This document shows positions 1-7,990 of a DNA stretch of 64,000 nt, one piece after another. The DNA lies in assembly GCF_009848685.1 (NCBI RefSeq), contig NZ_WXTX01000002.1:124001-188000 (forward strand), in the 5' to 3' direction. The DNA is from Andreprevotia sp. IGB-42. GTDB lineage: Bacteria; Pseudomonadota; Gammaproteobacteria; Burkholderiales; Chitinibacteraceae. The stretch's first letter is position 1; the number at the start of each line of letters is the position of its first letter. The notes beneath the pieces were generated by a model. That model ran no database searches. It worked only from the letters and a program-made list of their open reading frames with translations, and was not told where the DNA came from. Both the position numbers and the translations under genes were made by a program.

Positions 1-2
1 CG

Positions 3-503
3 CTGCACGACCGCGTGGTCGATCTGGTGGAAGAGGGATTCGAAGTGGCCATCCGCATCGGCCCGCTACCGGATTCCGCGCTGATTGCCAGGCCGCTGGC
101 GCCGTACCGGCTGATGATCTGCGCCTCGCCTGCCTATCTGGCACGCCGGGGCACGCCAGACAAACCGGACGATCTGACCGGCCATGAGTGCCTGTCCTTC
201 AGCCTTGCCACCTTGAACAGCTGGCAGCTGCTGGATGAAGATGGCGCATTCCGCGTTCCCATCTCGGGCCGCTTGCAGGTGAACAATGGGCAGGCACTGC
301 GCATGGCGGCGCTGCATGGCTTGGGCATCGTGCTGCAGCCCGCCATCCTGCTGGAAGCCGATGTGCGCGCGGGGCGCCTGATCAAGCTGCTACCCGCATA
401 TGCGCTGCCCAGCCGGCCCATGCATGTGGTTTATCTGCCGGATCGCTATCGTTCGCCCAAGCTGCGCAGCTTCGTGGATTTCCTGGTAGAGCGATTCGGC
501 TGA
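3..503 (+). CDS. LysR-family transcriptional regulator, C-terminal part (truncated by window edge)
   Basis: The visible 166 residues are the effector-binding domain of a LysR-type transcriptional regulator. Motifs seen are EVAIRIG early on, SPAYLARRGTP, and NNGQALRMAALHGLGI, all typical of the periplasmic-binding-protein-like fold of this family. The N-terminal winged helix-turn-helix lies upstream of the window, so the target gene, which usually sits divergently next to the 5' end, cannot be seen. The reading frame runs off the left edge without a stop, so this is a window cut and not a broken gene. It converges on asd across a shared terminator. The family call is firm; the regulated pathway is unknown. 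Confidence 0.85.
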   Translation: MHDRVVDLVEEGFEVAIRIGPLPDSALIARPLAPYRLMICASPAYLARRGTPDKPDDLTGHECLSFSLATLNSWQLLDEDGAFRVPISGRLQVNNGQALRMAALHGLGIVLQPAILLEADVRAGRLIKLLPAYALPSRPMHVVYLPDRYRSPKLRSFVDFLVERFG

Positions 504-591
504 CTGGCTGGCAGCCGGCCACTTGATGATGGCACCATCTGCAAGCAAGCCCGCTGCGGCATCCGGCAGTCGCACGCCAGGCGGGGGAATG

Positions 592-620
592 AAAAAACCG
601 GGCAAGAGCCCGGTTTTTTT
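592..620. terminator. Bidirectional intrinsic terminator between the LysR gene and asd
   Basis: A GC stem (CCGGGC/GCCCGG) is flanked by an A run on the left and a T run on the right, so it can act on both strands. It serves the two convergent genes on either side. Confidence 0.85.
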
Positions 621-633
621 CTGATGCTTGTGT

Positions 634-1740
634 TTACTTGTCGAGCAGGATGCGCAACATGCGGCGCAGCGGTTCTGCAGCACCCCACAACAGTTGGTCG
701 CCAATCACGAATGCGGAGACGTATTCCGGGCCCATGTTCAGCTTGCGCACGCGGCCCACGCCGATTTCCAGGCCACCGGTGATCGATGCAGGAGTCAGTT
801 CCTTCACCGAGATTTCACGGTCGTTCGGCACCCATTTCACCCACGGGTTGCCCGACTTGATGATGGCTTCGATCTCGGACAGCGGCAGGTCTTTCTTCAG
901 CTTCAGCGTCAGTGCCAGGCTGTGGCAACGCATGGCGCCGATGCGCACGCACAGGCCGTCAACCGGGATGGTCTGTGCCGTGCCGAGGATCTTGTTCACT
1001 TCGGCCTGGCCCTTCCACTCTTCCTTGGACTGGCCGTTGTCGAGCTGCTTGTCGATCCACGGGATCAGGCCCCCAGCCAGCGGGGCACCGAAATACTCGG
1101 TCGGCACGTCGCTGCGGATGGTTTGCGCCACTTTGCGATCGATATCCAGAATGGCCGACGACGGCGTGGCCAGCTCATCGGCCACGGAACCGTACACCAC
1201 GCCCATGCCCTTGAGCAGTTCACGCATGTGGTTGGCGCCGCCACCCGATGCAGCCTGGTAGGTCATCGACGATACCCACTCGACGAGGCCCTGCTTGAAC
1301 AGGCCACCCACGCCCATCAGCAGGATGGAGTTGGTACAGTTGCCGCCGATGTAGTTCTTCACGCCGCGCGATAGCGCGCCCTGGATCACGTCGTCGTTCA
1401 CCGGGTCCAGGATGATGACCGCGTCGTCTTCCATGCGCAGCGTGGAAGCCGCGTCGATCCAGTAGCCTTCCCAGCCGGCTGCGCGCAGCTTGGGGAATAC
1501 GTCGGTGGTGTAGTCGCCGCCCTGGCAGGAAATGATGACGTCCATCGCCTTGAGTTCGTCAATCGACGTGGCGTCGCGCAGCGTGCCAGCCGATTTGCCG
1601 AAGTTCGGTGCAGCAGCACCGGCTTGCGACGTCGTGAAGAAAACCGGTTCGATCAGATCGAAGTCTTTTTCTTCCTGCATCCGTTGCATGAGGACCGAGC
1701 CCACCATGCCGCGCCAACCGACAAGACCCACGCGCTTCAT
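634..1740 (-). CDS. asd: Aspartate-semialdehyde dehydrogenase
   Basis: Reduces L-aspartyl-4-phosphate to aspartate semialdehyde with NADPH, the branch step to lysine, diaminopimelate, methionine and threonine. The 368-residue protein begins [14 protein letters not shown], the nucleotide-binding start of the Gram-negative (E. coli-like) Asd class, and has the active-site cysteine in GGNCTNS near residue 135. Two ATG codons lie in tandem (1743 and 1740). The second matches the family N-terminus and sits 7 bases after AAAGGA, so I chose it; the other adds one Met. The gene stands alone between the LysR gene and the divergent dtd. Confidence 0.97.
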   Translation of the reverse strand: MKRVGLVGWRGMVGSVLMQRMQEEKDFDLIEPVFFTTSQAGAAAPNFGKSAGTLRDATSIDELKAMDVIISCQGGDYTTDVFPKLRAAGWEGYWIDAASTLRMEDDAVIILDPVNDDVIQGALSRGVKNYIGGNCTNSILLMGVGGLFKQGLVEWVSSMTYQAASGGGANHMRELLKGMGVVYGSVADELATPSSAILDIDRKVAQTIRSDVPTEYFGAPLAGGLIPWIDKQLDNGQSKEEWKGQAEVNKILGTAQTIPVDGLCVRIGAMRCHSLALTLKLKKDLPLSEIEAIIKSGNPWVKWVPNDREISVKELTPASITGGLEIGVGRVRKLNMGPEYVSAFVIGDQLLWGAAEPLRRMLRILLDK

Positions 1741-1895
1741 CATCAATTCCTTTGAATACAATAGAAAATCCCGAACCGGATATCTTAGTGAAAATCCTGA
1801 TTGCTGACCAGCGCCGGCCATCGCAGCGTGCCGGAAACCGCAGTTTGCATTAATCTGCCGGCTGTTTTCTTCCCGACAACACCGGAAACCCAGCC

Positions 1896-2348
1896 ATGCG
1901 AGTGCTGTTGCAACGTGTTACCCAGGCATCCGTACAGGTCAATGGTGCCATCGTTGGCGAAATCGGCGCCGGCCTGTTGCTGCTGTGCGGCGTGGAAGCG
2001 GCCGATACCGAGACCGACCTCGCCTGGATGGCCGGCAAGGTCTGCAAGCTGCGCATCTTTGCCGACGAGGCCGGCGTGATGAACCGTGCCGTGATCGATA
2101 GCGGCGGCGATATCCTGGCGGTTTCGCAGTTCACGCTGTTTGGCGCCTATAGCAAGGGCAACCGGCCATCGTGGGGCCGCGCAGCGCCCGGGCCGGTATC
2201 GCAACCGATGTTCGAGCGCTTTGTAGCCTTGCTGCAAGCGCAACTGGGCAAGACGGTGCCCACCGGCGTGTTCGGTGCGGACATGCAGGTGGCACTCGTC
2301 AACGATGGCCCGGTGACCTTGCTGCTGGATTCGAAAACCCCGGAATAG
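1896..2348 (+). CDS. dtd: D-aminoacyl-tRNA deacylase
   Basis: Hydrolyses D-amino acids wrongly attached to tRNA (D-Tyr-tRNA and others), a cytoplasmic proofreading enzyme that works as a homodimer. The 150-residue length is normal. Both family signatures are present: SQFTLFG at residues 77-83 and the cross-subunit NDGPVT at 136-141, the Gly-cis-Pro motif. The Shine-Dalgarno sequence before the ATG is weak. It is divergent from asd with about 150 bp between the start codons, and is followed by the long leader region of the next unit. Confidence 0.96.
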   Translation: MRVLLQRVTQASVQVNGAIVGEIGAGLLLLCGVEAADTETDLAWMAGKVCKLRIFADEAGVMNRAVIDSGGDILAVSQFTLFGAYSKGNRPSWGRAAPGPVSQPMFERFVALLQAQLGKTVPTGVFGADMQVALVNDGPVTLLLDSKTPE

Positions 2349-2400
2349 CCCGTTTGCACACAGTGATCGCCCGGCGCTGCCGGCGCGGGAAATCCCGTAC

Positions 2401-2430
2401 TTGCAAAGCAACGCACTGATCTGCAAGAAT
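2401..2430 (+). promoter_or_regulatory. Possible sigma-70 promoter of the leader RNA
   Basis: TTGCAA (2401-2406) and AAGAAT (2425-2430) are separated by 18 bp. Transcription would start near 2437, just before the first structured element at 2444. Both hexamers are imperfect, so this is tentative. Confidence 0.35.
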
Positions 2431-2443
2431 AACTTCAACACAC

Positions 2444-2499
2444 AGCGCCGATTTGATGTCCCAGCTTGCGGGGCGCTGCCAATAAATCCTGCTAAAGCG
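2444..2499 (+). promoter_or_regulatory. Riboswitch-like RNA element 1 (H-type pseudoknot, SAM-II-like blocks)
   Basis: AGCGCC (2444-2449) pairs with GGCGCT (2472-2477) to form a 6-bp stem around a loop that starts GATTTG and ends CTTGCGG. Loop bases GCGG (2468-2471) can pair with CTGC (2489-2492) in the 3' tail, giving an H-type pseudoknot. The tail carries ATAAAT and GCTAAA. The order GATTT, TTGC, AUAAAU, GCUAAA matches the conserved blocks I recall for the SAM-II riboswitch, but the second helix is not obviously in the same register. A terminator follows at once, as expected for an expression platform. The ligand is unknown; SAM is only a hypothesis. Confidence 0.5.
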
Positions 2500-2507
2500 T
2501 GCGAGCG

Positions 2508-2535
2508 AAACCCGCGTCTTGCACGCGGGTTTTTT
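2508..2535 (+). terminator. Intrinsic terminator behind RNA element 1
   Basis: AAACCCGCG (2508-2516) pairs with CGCGGGTTT (2524-2532), followed by a T run. It lies 8 bases after element 1. GCGTGC (2497-2502), directly after GCTAAA, is an exact complement of GCACGC (2521-2526). That pairing would take the 3' arm of the terminator, so an antiterminator is possible. Confidence 0.75.
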
Positions 2536-2620
2536 CGTTTCCGCGGCACCCCAAGGGCTGCCGGTTTGCGGAAGCGGGTTTGCGGGGCTGTGATACCGGA
2601 GCGGATGCCGTTACATCCGC

Positions 2621-2686
2621 CGCGCCTGATTTAAACGACAACTTGCGGGGCGCGCCCGTTTTCTACGGGGAAATGCCGCTAAAGCG
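2621..2686 (+). promoter_or_regulatory. Riboswitch-like RNA element 2, second copy of element 1
   Basis: CGCGCC (2621-2626) pairs with GGCGCG (2649-2654). Loop GCGG (2645-2648) pairs with CCGC (2676-2679), giving the same H-type pseudoknot as element 1 but with different stem bases. Conserved blocks are GATTT, CTTGCGGGGCGC (12 of 12 shared with element 1) and GCTAAAGCGT. An extra hairpin CCCGT/ACGGG (2655-2669) is inserted between the first stem and the tail. No terminator follows; instead GTCGG (2686-2690) can pair with CCGAC (2715-2719) just ahead of the GGAGG ribosome-binding site, so control here may be translational. Confidence 0.5.
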
Positions 2687-2731
2687 TCGGCCGCATGGTG
2701 TGGCCGTCGTCGAACCGACCCGGAGGCTGCC

Positions 2732-3028
2732 ATGTACGACTGTCTGAACCACGATGCCGATTGCTGCCCGCGCCTGAATGCGCGCCACCATGCGCCACGC
2801 AACCGCCGCTGGCTGCATCTTTCCGGCCCGTGCGATACGGTCAGCCAGGCCGCCCGCCGGCTGGCCGCGCTGGGCTTTGCACTGGAGCGGCTGCGCGATG
2901 GCAGTTTGCTGGTGTTCGATCTCTCGGTGCATACCGCACTGTCCCTGCAACAGGACTGGCCGCAACTGGTCGGCCATTATGAAACCCCGCTGCGATGTCC
3001 GAACAACACCACCTCAAAGACGAACTGA
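2732..3028 (+). CDS. Small protein of unknown function upstream of the MATE exporter
   Basis: 98 residues, starting MYDCLNHDADCCPR, with a good ribosome-binding site (GGAGG, 5-base spacing). Residues about 25-80 look like a small alpha/beta fold with LAALGFALERLRDGSLLVFD; the tail PNNTTSKTN lies within the overlap and is probably unstructured. I recognise no family and see no signal peptide or membrane segment. Its 3' end overlaps the first 34 bp of the MATE gene in another frame, which suggests translational coupling. It is the first gene after the tandem RNA elements, so it may be a regulator, or simply a leader gene. That it is a real gene is likely but not certain. Confidence 0.55.
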   Translation: MYDCLNHDADCCPRLNARHHAPRNRRWLHLSGPCDTVSQAARRLAALGFALERLRDGSLLVFDLSVHTALSLQQDWPQLVGHYETPLRCPNNTTSKTN

Positions 3029-4350
3029 AGTCGATCTGGCACCTGGGCTGGCCCATCATGATCGGCCAGCTGGCCAGCACCGGCACCGCATTTGTCGATG
3101 CGGTGATGGCCGGCCACGTGTCGGCGGGCGATCTGGCCGCGGTATCGATCGGCGCATCGGTGTGGGTGATGCTGCTGGTCACGCTGGTGGGCCTCACGCT
3201 GGCGGCCAGCCCGCTGATCGCCCACGCGGTGGGCGCGCAGAACCGCGCCATCATTCCCGGCATCACCCAGCAGGCGCTGTACCAGGGCATGGCATGGGGG
3301 CTGATTGCCTTTGCGGCGGCGCGGCTGGCGTTGCCGGTGTTCGATCTACTGGGCCTGACGCCGGACGTGGCGCACAAGGCGCGTGAATTTCTCAAGGCCA
3401 TCAGTTGGGCGCTGCCGGCGTTTGCGCTGTTCCGCGTGCTGTATGGCTACAGCGCCAGCCTGAATGCCACCAAGCCGATGATGGTGATTGCGCTGATCGG
3501 CCTGGCGATCAACGTACTGGCCAACTGGGTGCTGATCTATGGGCACTTCGGCTTTCCGGCGCTGGGCGCAATCGGCTGTGGCTGGGCCAGCGCCTTCGGC
3601 ATCTGGCTCACGCTGATCATGATGCTGGCGTGGCTGAAAATCTCGCCGGTGTATCGCGATACCTATCCACTGCGCCACTGGCAGCGCGTGGACTGGCACC
3701 AGCAGTGGCGGCTGCTGAAACTGGGCCTGCCGATGGGCGCGATGTTCTTTGTGGAAGTCAGCGCGTTCTCGGGCATTTCGCTGCTGATCGCCAAGCTTGG
3801 CACCGTGCCGGTGGCTGCGCACCAGATTGCACTGAACATGGCATCGATGCTGTTCATGATTCCATCCGGCCTCGGCACCGCCATGACGGTGCGCGTGGGG
3901 CAAGCGCTAGGGGCAAACCAGCCGGCGTACGCGCGTTTCATCGGCTGGACCGGCTTGCGCGTCGGGCTGGTAGTGGCGGCCACCACGGCGCTGTTCATGA
4001 TGCTGGGCAATCACTGGATTGCCACCTGGTATACAAGGGATAGCGCGGTGCTGGCGATGGCCGGCAGCCTGTTGATGCTGGCCGGTATCTTCCAGCTGGC
4101 CGATGCCACACAGGTGGTCGCCGCTGGCGTACTGCGCGGCTACAAGGTCACCCGCACCCCGATGCTGATCCACTTGGCGGCGTTCTGGGTCATCGGCATA
4201 CCCGGTGGCTATGTACTGGCCTTCCATCTGGGCTACGGCGCTGCGGGCTTCTGGTTTGCGCTGGTGCTGGCGCTGTCGTTTGCCGCCAGTGCGCTGGTGT
4301 GGCTGTTCCACCGCCACAGCAAGCCGCGCGCTGACGCATCCGCCCGCTAA
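2995..4350 (+). CDS. MATE-family efflux transporter (NorM-like)
   Basis: 451 residues with 12 predicted membrane segments arranged as two MatE repeats, the normal size for this family of Na+- or H+-coupled drug and metabolite exporters of the inner membrane. The N-terminus (GWPIMIGQLASTGTAFVD, MAGHVSAGDLAAVSIG) is characteristic of the NorM branch. The start ATG lies inside the 3' end of the preceding small gene. The substrate cannot be read from sequence. Its position behind two riboswitch-like elements suggests control by a small molecule, which may also be the exported compound. It converges on ubiX with 34 bp between and no clear terminator. Confidence 0.93.
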   Translation: MSEQHHLKDELKSIWHLGWPIMIGQLASTGTAFVDAVMAGHVSAGDLAAVSIGASVWVMLLVTLVGLTLAASPLIAHAVGAQNRAIIPGITQQALYQGMAWGLIAFAAARLALPVFDLLGLTPDVAHKAREFLKAISWALPAFALFRVLYGYSASLNATKPMMVIALIGLAINVLANWVLIYGHFGFPALGAIGCGWASAFGIWLTLIMMLAWLKISPVYRDTYPLRHWQRVDWHQQWRLLKLGLPMGAMFFVEVSAFSGISLLIAKLGTVPVAAHQIALNMASMLFMIPSGLGTAMTVRVGQALGANQPAYARFIGWTGLRVGLVVAATTALFMMLGNHWIATWYTRDSAVLAMAGSLLMLAGIFQLADATQVVAAGVLRGYKVTRTPMLIHLAAFWVIGIPGGYVLAFHLGYGAAGFWFALVLALSFAASALVWLFHRHSKPRADASAR

Positions 4351-4384
4351 CGAAATAAGTGTTAGCAGGTCCCAGGCAGCAAAA

Positions 4385-4999
4385 TCAGGCGACGGCGTCG
4401 TCGCCCCAGCGCTGCATCAGCTGGTGCGGCACACCCAGCTGATCGAGGATACGGGCCACCACGAAGTCCACCAGGTCGGCAATGCTTTGCGGGTGATGAT
4501 AGAAGCCCGGATTGGGCGGCAGGATCACCACGCCCAGACGTGCCAGCTTGAGCATGTTTTCCAGGTGCAGCGCGGAAAACGGCGCTTCGCGCGGCACCAG
4601 GATCAGCGTCTTGCGCTCTTTCATCATCACGTCGGCAGCGCGCTCCAGCAGGTTGTCGCTGTTGCCGTTGGCAATGGCCGCCAGCGCGCCCATCGTGCAC
4701 GGCACCACCACCATGCCGTCGCCGGGGTTGGAGCCCGATGCCATCGGTGCAAACCATTCCTGCTGGCCCCATACGGTGAGCTGCGCCTCATCGGCAACGC
4801 CGAATTGCGTGCGCAGCAGCTTGCCCAGCTCCTCCGCCCTGCCGGGCCAGGTGAGGCCCAGCTCCTGCTTGGCGACGATCTGCGCCGCTTGCGTATACAG
4901 CACGTGCACCTTGCAGCCGGCGGCCAGCAGGCATTCAAGCGTGCGCAGCCCGTATGGCAGGCCGGATGCACCGGTAAAGGCAACGGTAATGGTTTTCAT
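4385..4999 (-). CDS. ubiX: Flavin prenyltransferase UbiX
   Basis: Attaches a dimethylallyl group to FMN to make prenylated FMN, the cofactor of the decarboxylase UbiD in ubiquinone synthesis. The 204-residue protein begins MKTITVAFTGASGLPYGLR, the FMN-binding start of the UbiX/Pad1 family. An AGGA ribosome-binding site lies 8 bases before the chosen ATG. The frame stays open upstream for about 200 codons, but that stretch lies over the start of rapZ and has no family similarity, so I excluded it. No ubiD is visible here. The 197 bp up to rapZ hold only a weak hairpin (ATCCCC/GGGGAT, 5163-5178). Confidence 0.95.
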   Translation of the reverse strand: MKTITVAFTGASGLPYGLRTLECLLAAGCKVHVLYTQAAQIVAKQELGLTWPGRAEELGKLLRTQFGVADEAQLTVWGQQEWFAPMASGSNPGDGMVVVPCTMGALAAIANGNSDNLLERAADVMMKERKTLILVPREAPFSALHLENMLKLARLGVVILPPNPGFYHHPQSIADLVDFVVARILDQLGVPHQLMQRWGDDAVA

Positions 5000-5196
5000 G
5001 ATGTCATCCTGACTGGCCAAGCAGCCCGGCTTTGCGCTACCGATGTGCAAGGTGCGTTCACGGCGGCGGGAGAAAGCGGGCATGGAACAATGCAGGAAAC
5101 GCCAGCGCACTCCCTGCCACAACAGAAGAAAAACCGGCCAGGCCGGGCGCCGGATGCCTGTTATCCCCCATAGGGGATTAGCAAGCATACAGCCGG

Positions 5197-6051
5197 TCAG
5201 GCGTGGAATTGCTCGCGGTGGCGCACCAGCACCTGCCGGTTCAAGCCGAAATGTTTCGCCAGTTGCTCGGCCAGGTACACCGAGCGATGCTGGCCACCGG
5301 TGCAGCCGATGGCCACGGTGACGTAATTGCGGTGATCGCGCTCGAACTCGGGCAGCCAGCGCTCCAGGAAACCCAGGATATGCGTGAGGTATTGCCCCAC
5401 CTTGGGCTCGCGCTCGAGGAAATCGATCACCGGCTGGTCTTTGCCTGTCAGCGGCCGCAGCGCCGGATCGTAATGCGGATTGGGCAGGCAGCGCACGTCG
5501 AACACGAAATCCGAATCGAGTGGCAAGCCGTGCTTGAAACCGAAGGACTGGAAAATCAGCGTCAGTCGTGAGCGATCGAGCGCCACGAATTCGCGCACCC
5601 AAGAGCGCATCTGGTTGGCGGATAGCCCGCTGCTGTCCACGCGGTGTGCCAGCTCGGCAAAGCCGTCGAGCAGCTCGCGCTCCAGCGCCACGCTTTCCGC
5701 CACGGTGAGCTTGCCGCCGGCCAGCGGGTGGCTGCGGCGCGTTTCCGAAAAGCGCTTGATCAGCGTTTCATCGTTGGCTTCGAGGAACAGCAGGCGGATA
5801 TCGATATCCAGCTCGGCCAGCGCCGCGTAGTGATCGGGGAAGCTGCCAAAGTTGTGCGCGCTGCGCACGTCGATGGCGATGGCCACGCGCGGGTAGCCGT
5901 CTTCATCCAGCAAGGCGGTGGTTTGCGCCAGCAAGGGTACCGGCAGGTTGTCGACGCAGAAATAGCCGAGGTCTTCCAGTGCGCGCAGCGCCACGCTCTT
6001 GCCGGCGCCAGACAGGCCGGACAGCAGGATGAGCTGCTGCTTCCTTGCCAT
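5197..6051 (-). CDS. rapZ: RNase adapter protein RapZ
   Basis: Nucleotide-binding protein that in enterobacteria presents the GlmZ small RNA to RNase E and so links glucosamine-6-phosphate level to glmS expression. In betaproteobacteria it accompanies the nitrogen PTS genes. The 284-residue length is standard. Walker A GLSGAGKS is at residues 12-19, and the C-terminal signature GCTGGQHRSVYLAEQLA is intact. The start overlaps the stop of hprK by one base (TAATG), so the two are probably translationally coupled. Whether a GlmY/GlmZ pair exists in this organism is not visible. Confidence 0.96.
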   Translation of the reverse strand: MARKQQLILLSGLSGAGKSVALRALEDLGYFCVDNLPVPLLAQTTALLDEDGYPRVAIAIDVRSAHNFGSFPDHYAALAELDIDIRLLFLEANDETLIKRFSETRRSHPLAGGKLTVAESVALERELLDGFAELAHRVDSSGLSANQMRSWVREFVALDRSRLTLIFQSFGFKHGLPLDSDFVFDVRCLPNPHYDPALRPLTGKDQPVIDFLEREPKVGQYLTHILGFLERWLPEFERDHRNYVTVAIGCTGGQHRSVYLAEQLAKHFGLNRQVLVRHREQFHA

Positions 6052-6995
6052 TATTCGCCCATTTCCATGAAGCGCTGGTGCCGTTCGATAAATTCGCGCG
6101 TGGAATCGATGCCACGCAATTGCAGGATGTAGTTACGCACTGCAGCCTCCACCAGCACCGCCAAGTTGCGCCCCGCTGCCACCGGCAGCACCAGCTTGCG
6201 CACCGGCACACCCAGGATGTCCTGCGTGGCTGCCTGCATCTGCAGCCGGTCTATCGGCGCCAGGGCATCGCCACCGGCTTTGGCCAGGTGCACGATGAGC
6301 TTGAGGGTTTTCTTTGGCCGCACCGCAGTTTCACCGAAAATGGTACGGATGTTCAGTACGCCGATACCGCGCACCTCAAGGAAATCGCGCAGCATGGGTG
6401 GGCAGCGGCCTTCCAGCGTTTCCGGATTGGTGCGGTAGACCTCGACCACGTCATCGGCCACCAGGCCATGGCCACGCGAGATCAGCTCCAGCGCCAGCTC
6501 GCTTTTACCCATCGACGATTCGCCGGTCAGCAACACGCCTACCTCGAGCACATCGAGGAACACGCCGTGCAGATGCGTGGATACCGCCAATGCCTTGGCC
6601 AGGTAATAGCGCAACACATCCATCAGGTACGGCGATTGTTCAGGGCTGGTGAGCAGCGGCACGTGGTGGCGTTCGGCCCCCTCGCGCAGTGCATCGGGCA
6701 CCGCAAGGCCGTTGGCGACGATCATTGCCGCCATTTCGCTGGCAAACAGCCGGTTGACCGATTCCTTCTGCGCCTCTGGCGACAGGCCGAGAAAATACTT
6801 GGTCTCGGCAATGCCCAGCACCTGGATGCGGTTGGGGTGGATGAAATTCAGATGCCCGACGAGTGCCAGGATGGGCTTTTGCTCGCTGGCATCGTTCGAT
6901 AGCAGATTGTTGGCGCCGGACTGGCCGGCCACCCAGGTAAGCCGCAGCTTTTCTGCGTTGTCGATGAAAAGCTGGCGGACGGTAATCTGCGGCAT
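6051..6995 (-). CDS. hprK: HPr kinase/phosphorylase
   Basis: Phosphorylates and dephosphorylates a regulatory serine of HPr-like phosphocarriers. In proteobacteria it acts on the nitrogen or sugar PTS. 314 residues, full length. The P-loop GESSMGKS is at 158-165 and the HprK signature [11 protein letters not shown] sits about 50 residues later. It lies between ptsN (16 bp upstream) and rapZ (overlapping), the usual betaproteobacterial arrangement. It has the P-loop C-terminal domain and an N-terminal domain of about 130 residues. No HPr gene (ptsH) is in the window. Confidence 0.96.
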   Translation of the reverse strand: MPQITVRQLFIDNAEKLRLTWVAGQSGANNLLSNDASEQKPILALVGHLNFIHPNRIQVLGIAETKYFLGLSPEAQKESVNRLFASEMAAMIVANGLAVPDALREGAERHHVPLLTSPEQSPYLMDVLRYYLAKALAVSTHLHGVFLDVLEVGVLLTGESSMGKSELALELISRGHGLVADDVVEVYRTNPETLEGRCPPMLRDFLEVRGIGVLNIRTIFGETAVRPKKTLKLIVHLAKAGGDALAPIDRLQMQAATQDILGVPVRKLVLPVAAGRNLAVLVEAAVRNYILQLRGIDSTREFIERHQRFMEMGE

Positions 6996-7011
6996 AGGGT
7001 CTCGCTGGAGA

Positions 7012-7479
7012 TCAGAAGCCCGCGTAGGGCTCCCAGGTGCTGATCAGCTTGTACGCCTCGCCCGGCTCGGTCAATACGGCCAGTTGATCACGTACCGCCT
7101 TGTCGGAGAAGAGCTGCGCCAGTTCGGACAGGATCTGCAAGTGCAGATCGGTGGCCGCCGCCGGCACCAGCAACACGAAAATCAGCGATACCGGCTTGCC
7201 GTCGGGCGCATCGAACGGGATCGGCGCCTGCAGGCGCAGGAATGCCCCGGTCGCCTCCTTCAGCCCCTTGATGCGGCCGTGCGGAATGGCCACGCCCTGG
7301 CCCAGGCCAGTGGAGCCGAGCTTTTCGCGTGCGAACAGGCTGTCGAAAATGACGCTGCGCGCAATGCCATGGCTGTTTTCAAACAGGATACCCACCTGCT
7401 CGAACACACGTTTCTTGCTACCTGCCTCGAAATCGAGAAACACATTACCGCTAGGCAGGATTTTGGAAAGAAGGCTCAT
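7012..7479 (-). CDS. ptsN: Nitrogen PTS EIIA protein
   Basis: EIIA-Ntr receives phosphate from PtsP through NPr/HPr and acts as a regulatory switch (potassium uptake, stress signalling), not in sugar transport. 155 residues. The phospho-accepting histidine is H67 in GVAIPHGRI. It is read with hprK and rapZ from the same strand and is separated from the upstream hpf by an intrinsic terminator, so the three PTS genes may have their own promoter in the 150-bp gap. Confidence 0.95.
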   Translation of the reverse strand: MSLLSKILPSGNVFLDFEAGSKKRVFEQVGILFENSHGIARSVIFDSLFAREKLGSTGLGQGVAIPHGRIKGLKEATGAFLRLQAPIPFDAPDGKPVSLIFVLLVPAAATDLHLQILSELAQLFSDKAVRDQLAVLTEPGEAYKLISTWEPYAGF

Positions 7480-7553
7480 CCGGAACTACCCGCCCCGCTG
7501 CAGGCAGCAGGGTTATACGTGAAAAGAAGCGCCATTGTAGCGCCACACCCGTT

Positions 7554-7591
7554 AAACAAAAACGGGAACCGGCATGTACCGGATTCCCGTT
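7554..7591 (-). terminator. Intrinsic terminator after hpf
   Basis: A long stem (AACGGGAA/TTCCCGTT with an inner CCGG/CCGG) is followed on the minus strand by TTTTTGTTT. It separates rpoN-hpf from ptsN-hprK-rapZ. Confidence 0.85.
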
Positions 7592-7628
7592 GGCTGGTTG
7601 CGACGCTTTATCGCGTCAAAACAGGGAC

Positions 7629-7964
7629 TTACTCGGATTCGGCGGTAATCACAGGTTGGTGTTTGATTGCATCACCCCGGTGATCCATCAATTTTTCCTT
7701 GTACTTCAGGATCTGCCGGTCGAGCTTGTCGGTCACGAGATCGATGGCGGCGTACAGATTCTCCTCTCCCGCCTCTACGTGGATATCCTTGCCGCGCACG
7801 TGCACGGTTACCTCAATCTTCTGCTGCAGCTTTTCCACCGACAGGATGACACCCACGTCGATGACGGAGTCGAAATGGCGCGTGATGCGATCCAGTTTGC
7901 TGATGACATACTCACGGATCGCCGGGGTCACTTCGAGATGATGGCCGCTGATGTTGAGGTTCAT
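7629..7964 (-). CDS. hpf: Ribosome hibernation-promoting factor (HPF/YfiA family)
   Basis: Binds the 30S decoding centre in stationary phase and inactivates ribosomes. 111 residues, the short form, without the C-terminal dimerisation domain of long HPF. It starts MNLNISGHHLEVTPAIREYV, typical of the family. AGGAGT lies upstream of the ATG. It follows rpoN by 26 bp and ends at a strong terminator, the standard rpoN-hpf arrangement. Confidence 0.95.
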   Translation of the reverse strand: MNLNISGHHLEVTPAIREYVISKLDRITRHFDSVIDVGVILSVEKLQQKIEVTVHVRGKDIHVEAGEENLYAAIDLVTDKLDRQILKYKEKLMDHRGDAIKHQPVITAESE

Positions 7965-7990
7965 AGCCTTACTCCTTGCGTGTTAAAGCA

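Larger units (their letters stand above)
2349..2731 (+). other. Long non-coding leader with tandem structured RNA elements
   Basis: This 383-bp stretch has no credible protein gene. In order it holds: a possible promoter (2401-2430), a pseudoknot-like element (2444-2499), an intrinsic terminator (2508-2535), a GC-rich spacer with a perfect hairpin GCGGATG/CATCCGC at 2601-2620, a second pseudoknot-like element (2621-2686), a short hairpin region and a good ribosome-binding site GGAGG (2722-2726) 5 bases before the next ATG. The layout is that of a riboswitch-controlled leader for the downstream small gene and MATE exporter. Confidence 0.7.

Noticed and set aside
2401-2747. Short plus-strand frames in the leader before the MATE gene
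   Set aside because: They lack ribosome-binding sites and cross structured RNA and a terminator; the RNA signals explain the sequence better.
5163-5178. ATCCCC/GGGGAT hairpin between rapZ and ubiX as a terminator
   Set aside because: No T run on either strand and only a 6-bp stem; too weak to call.
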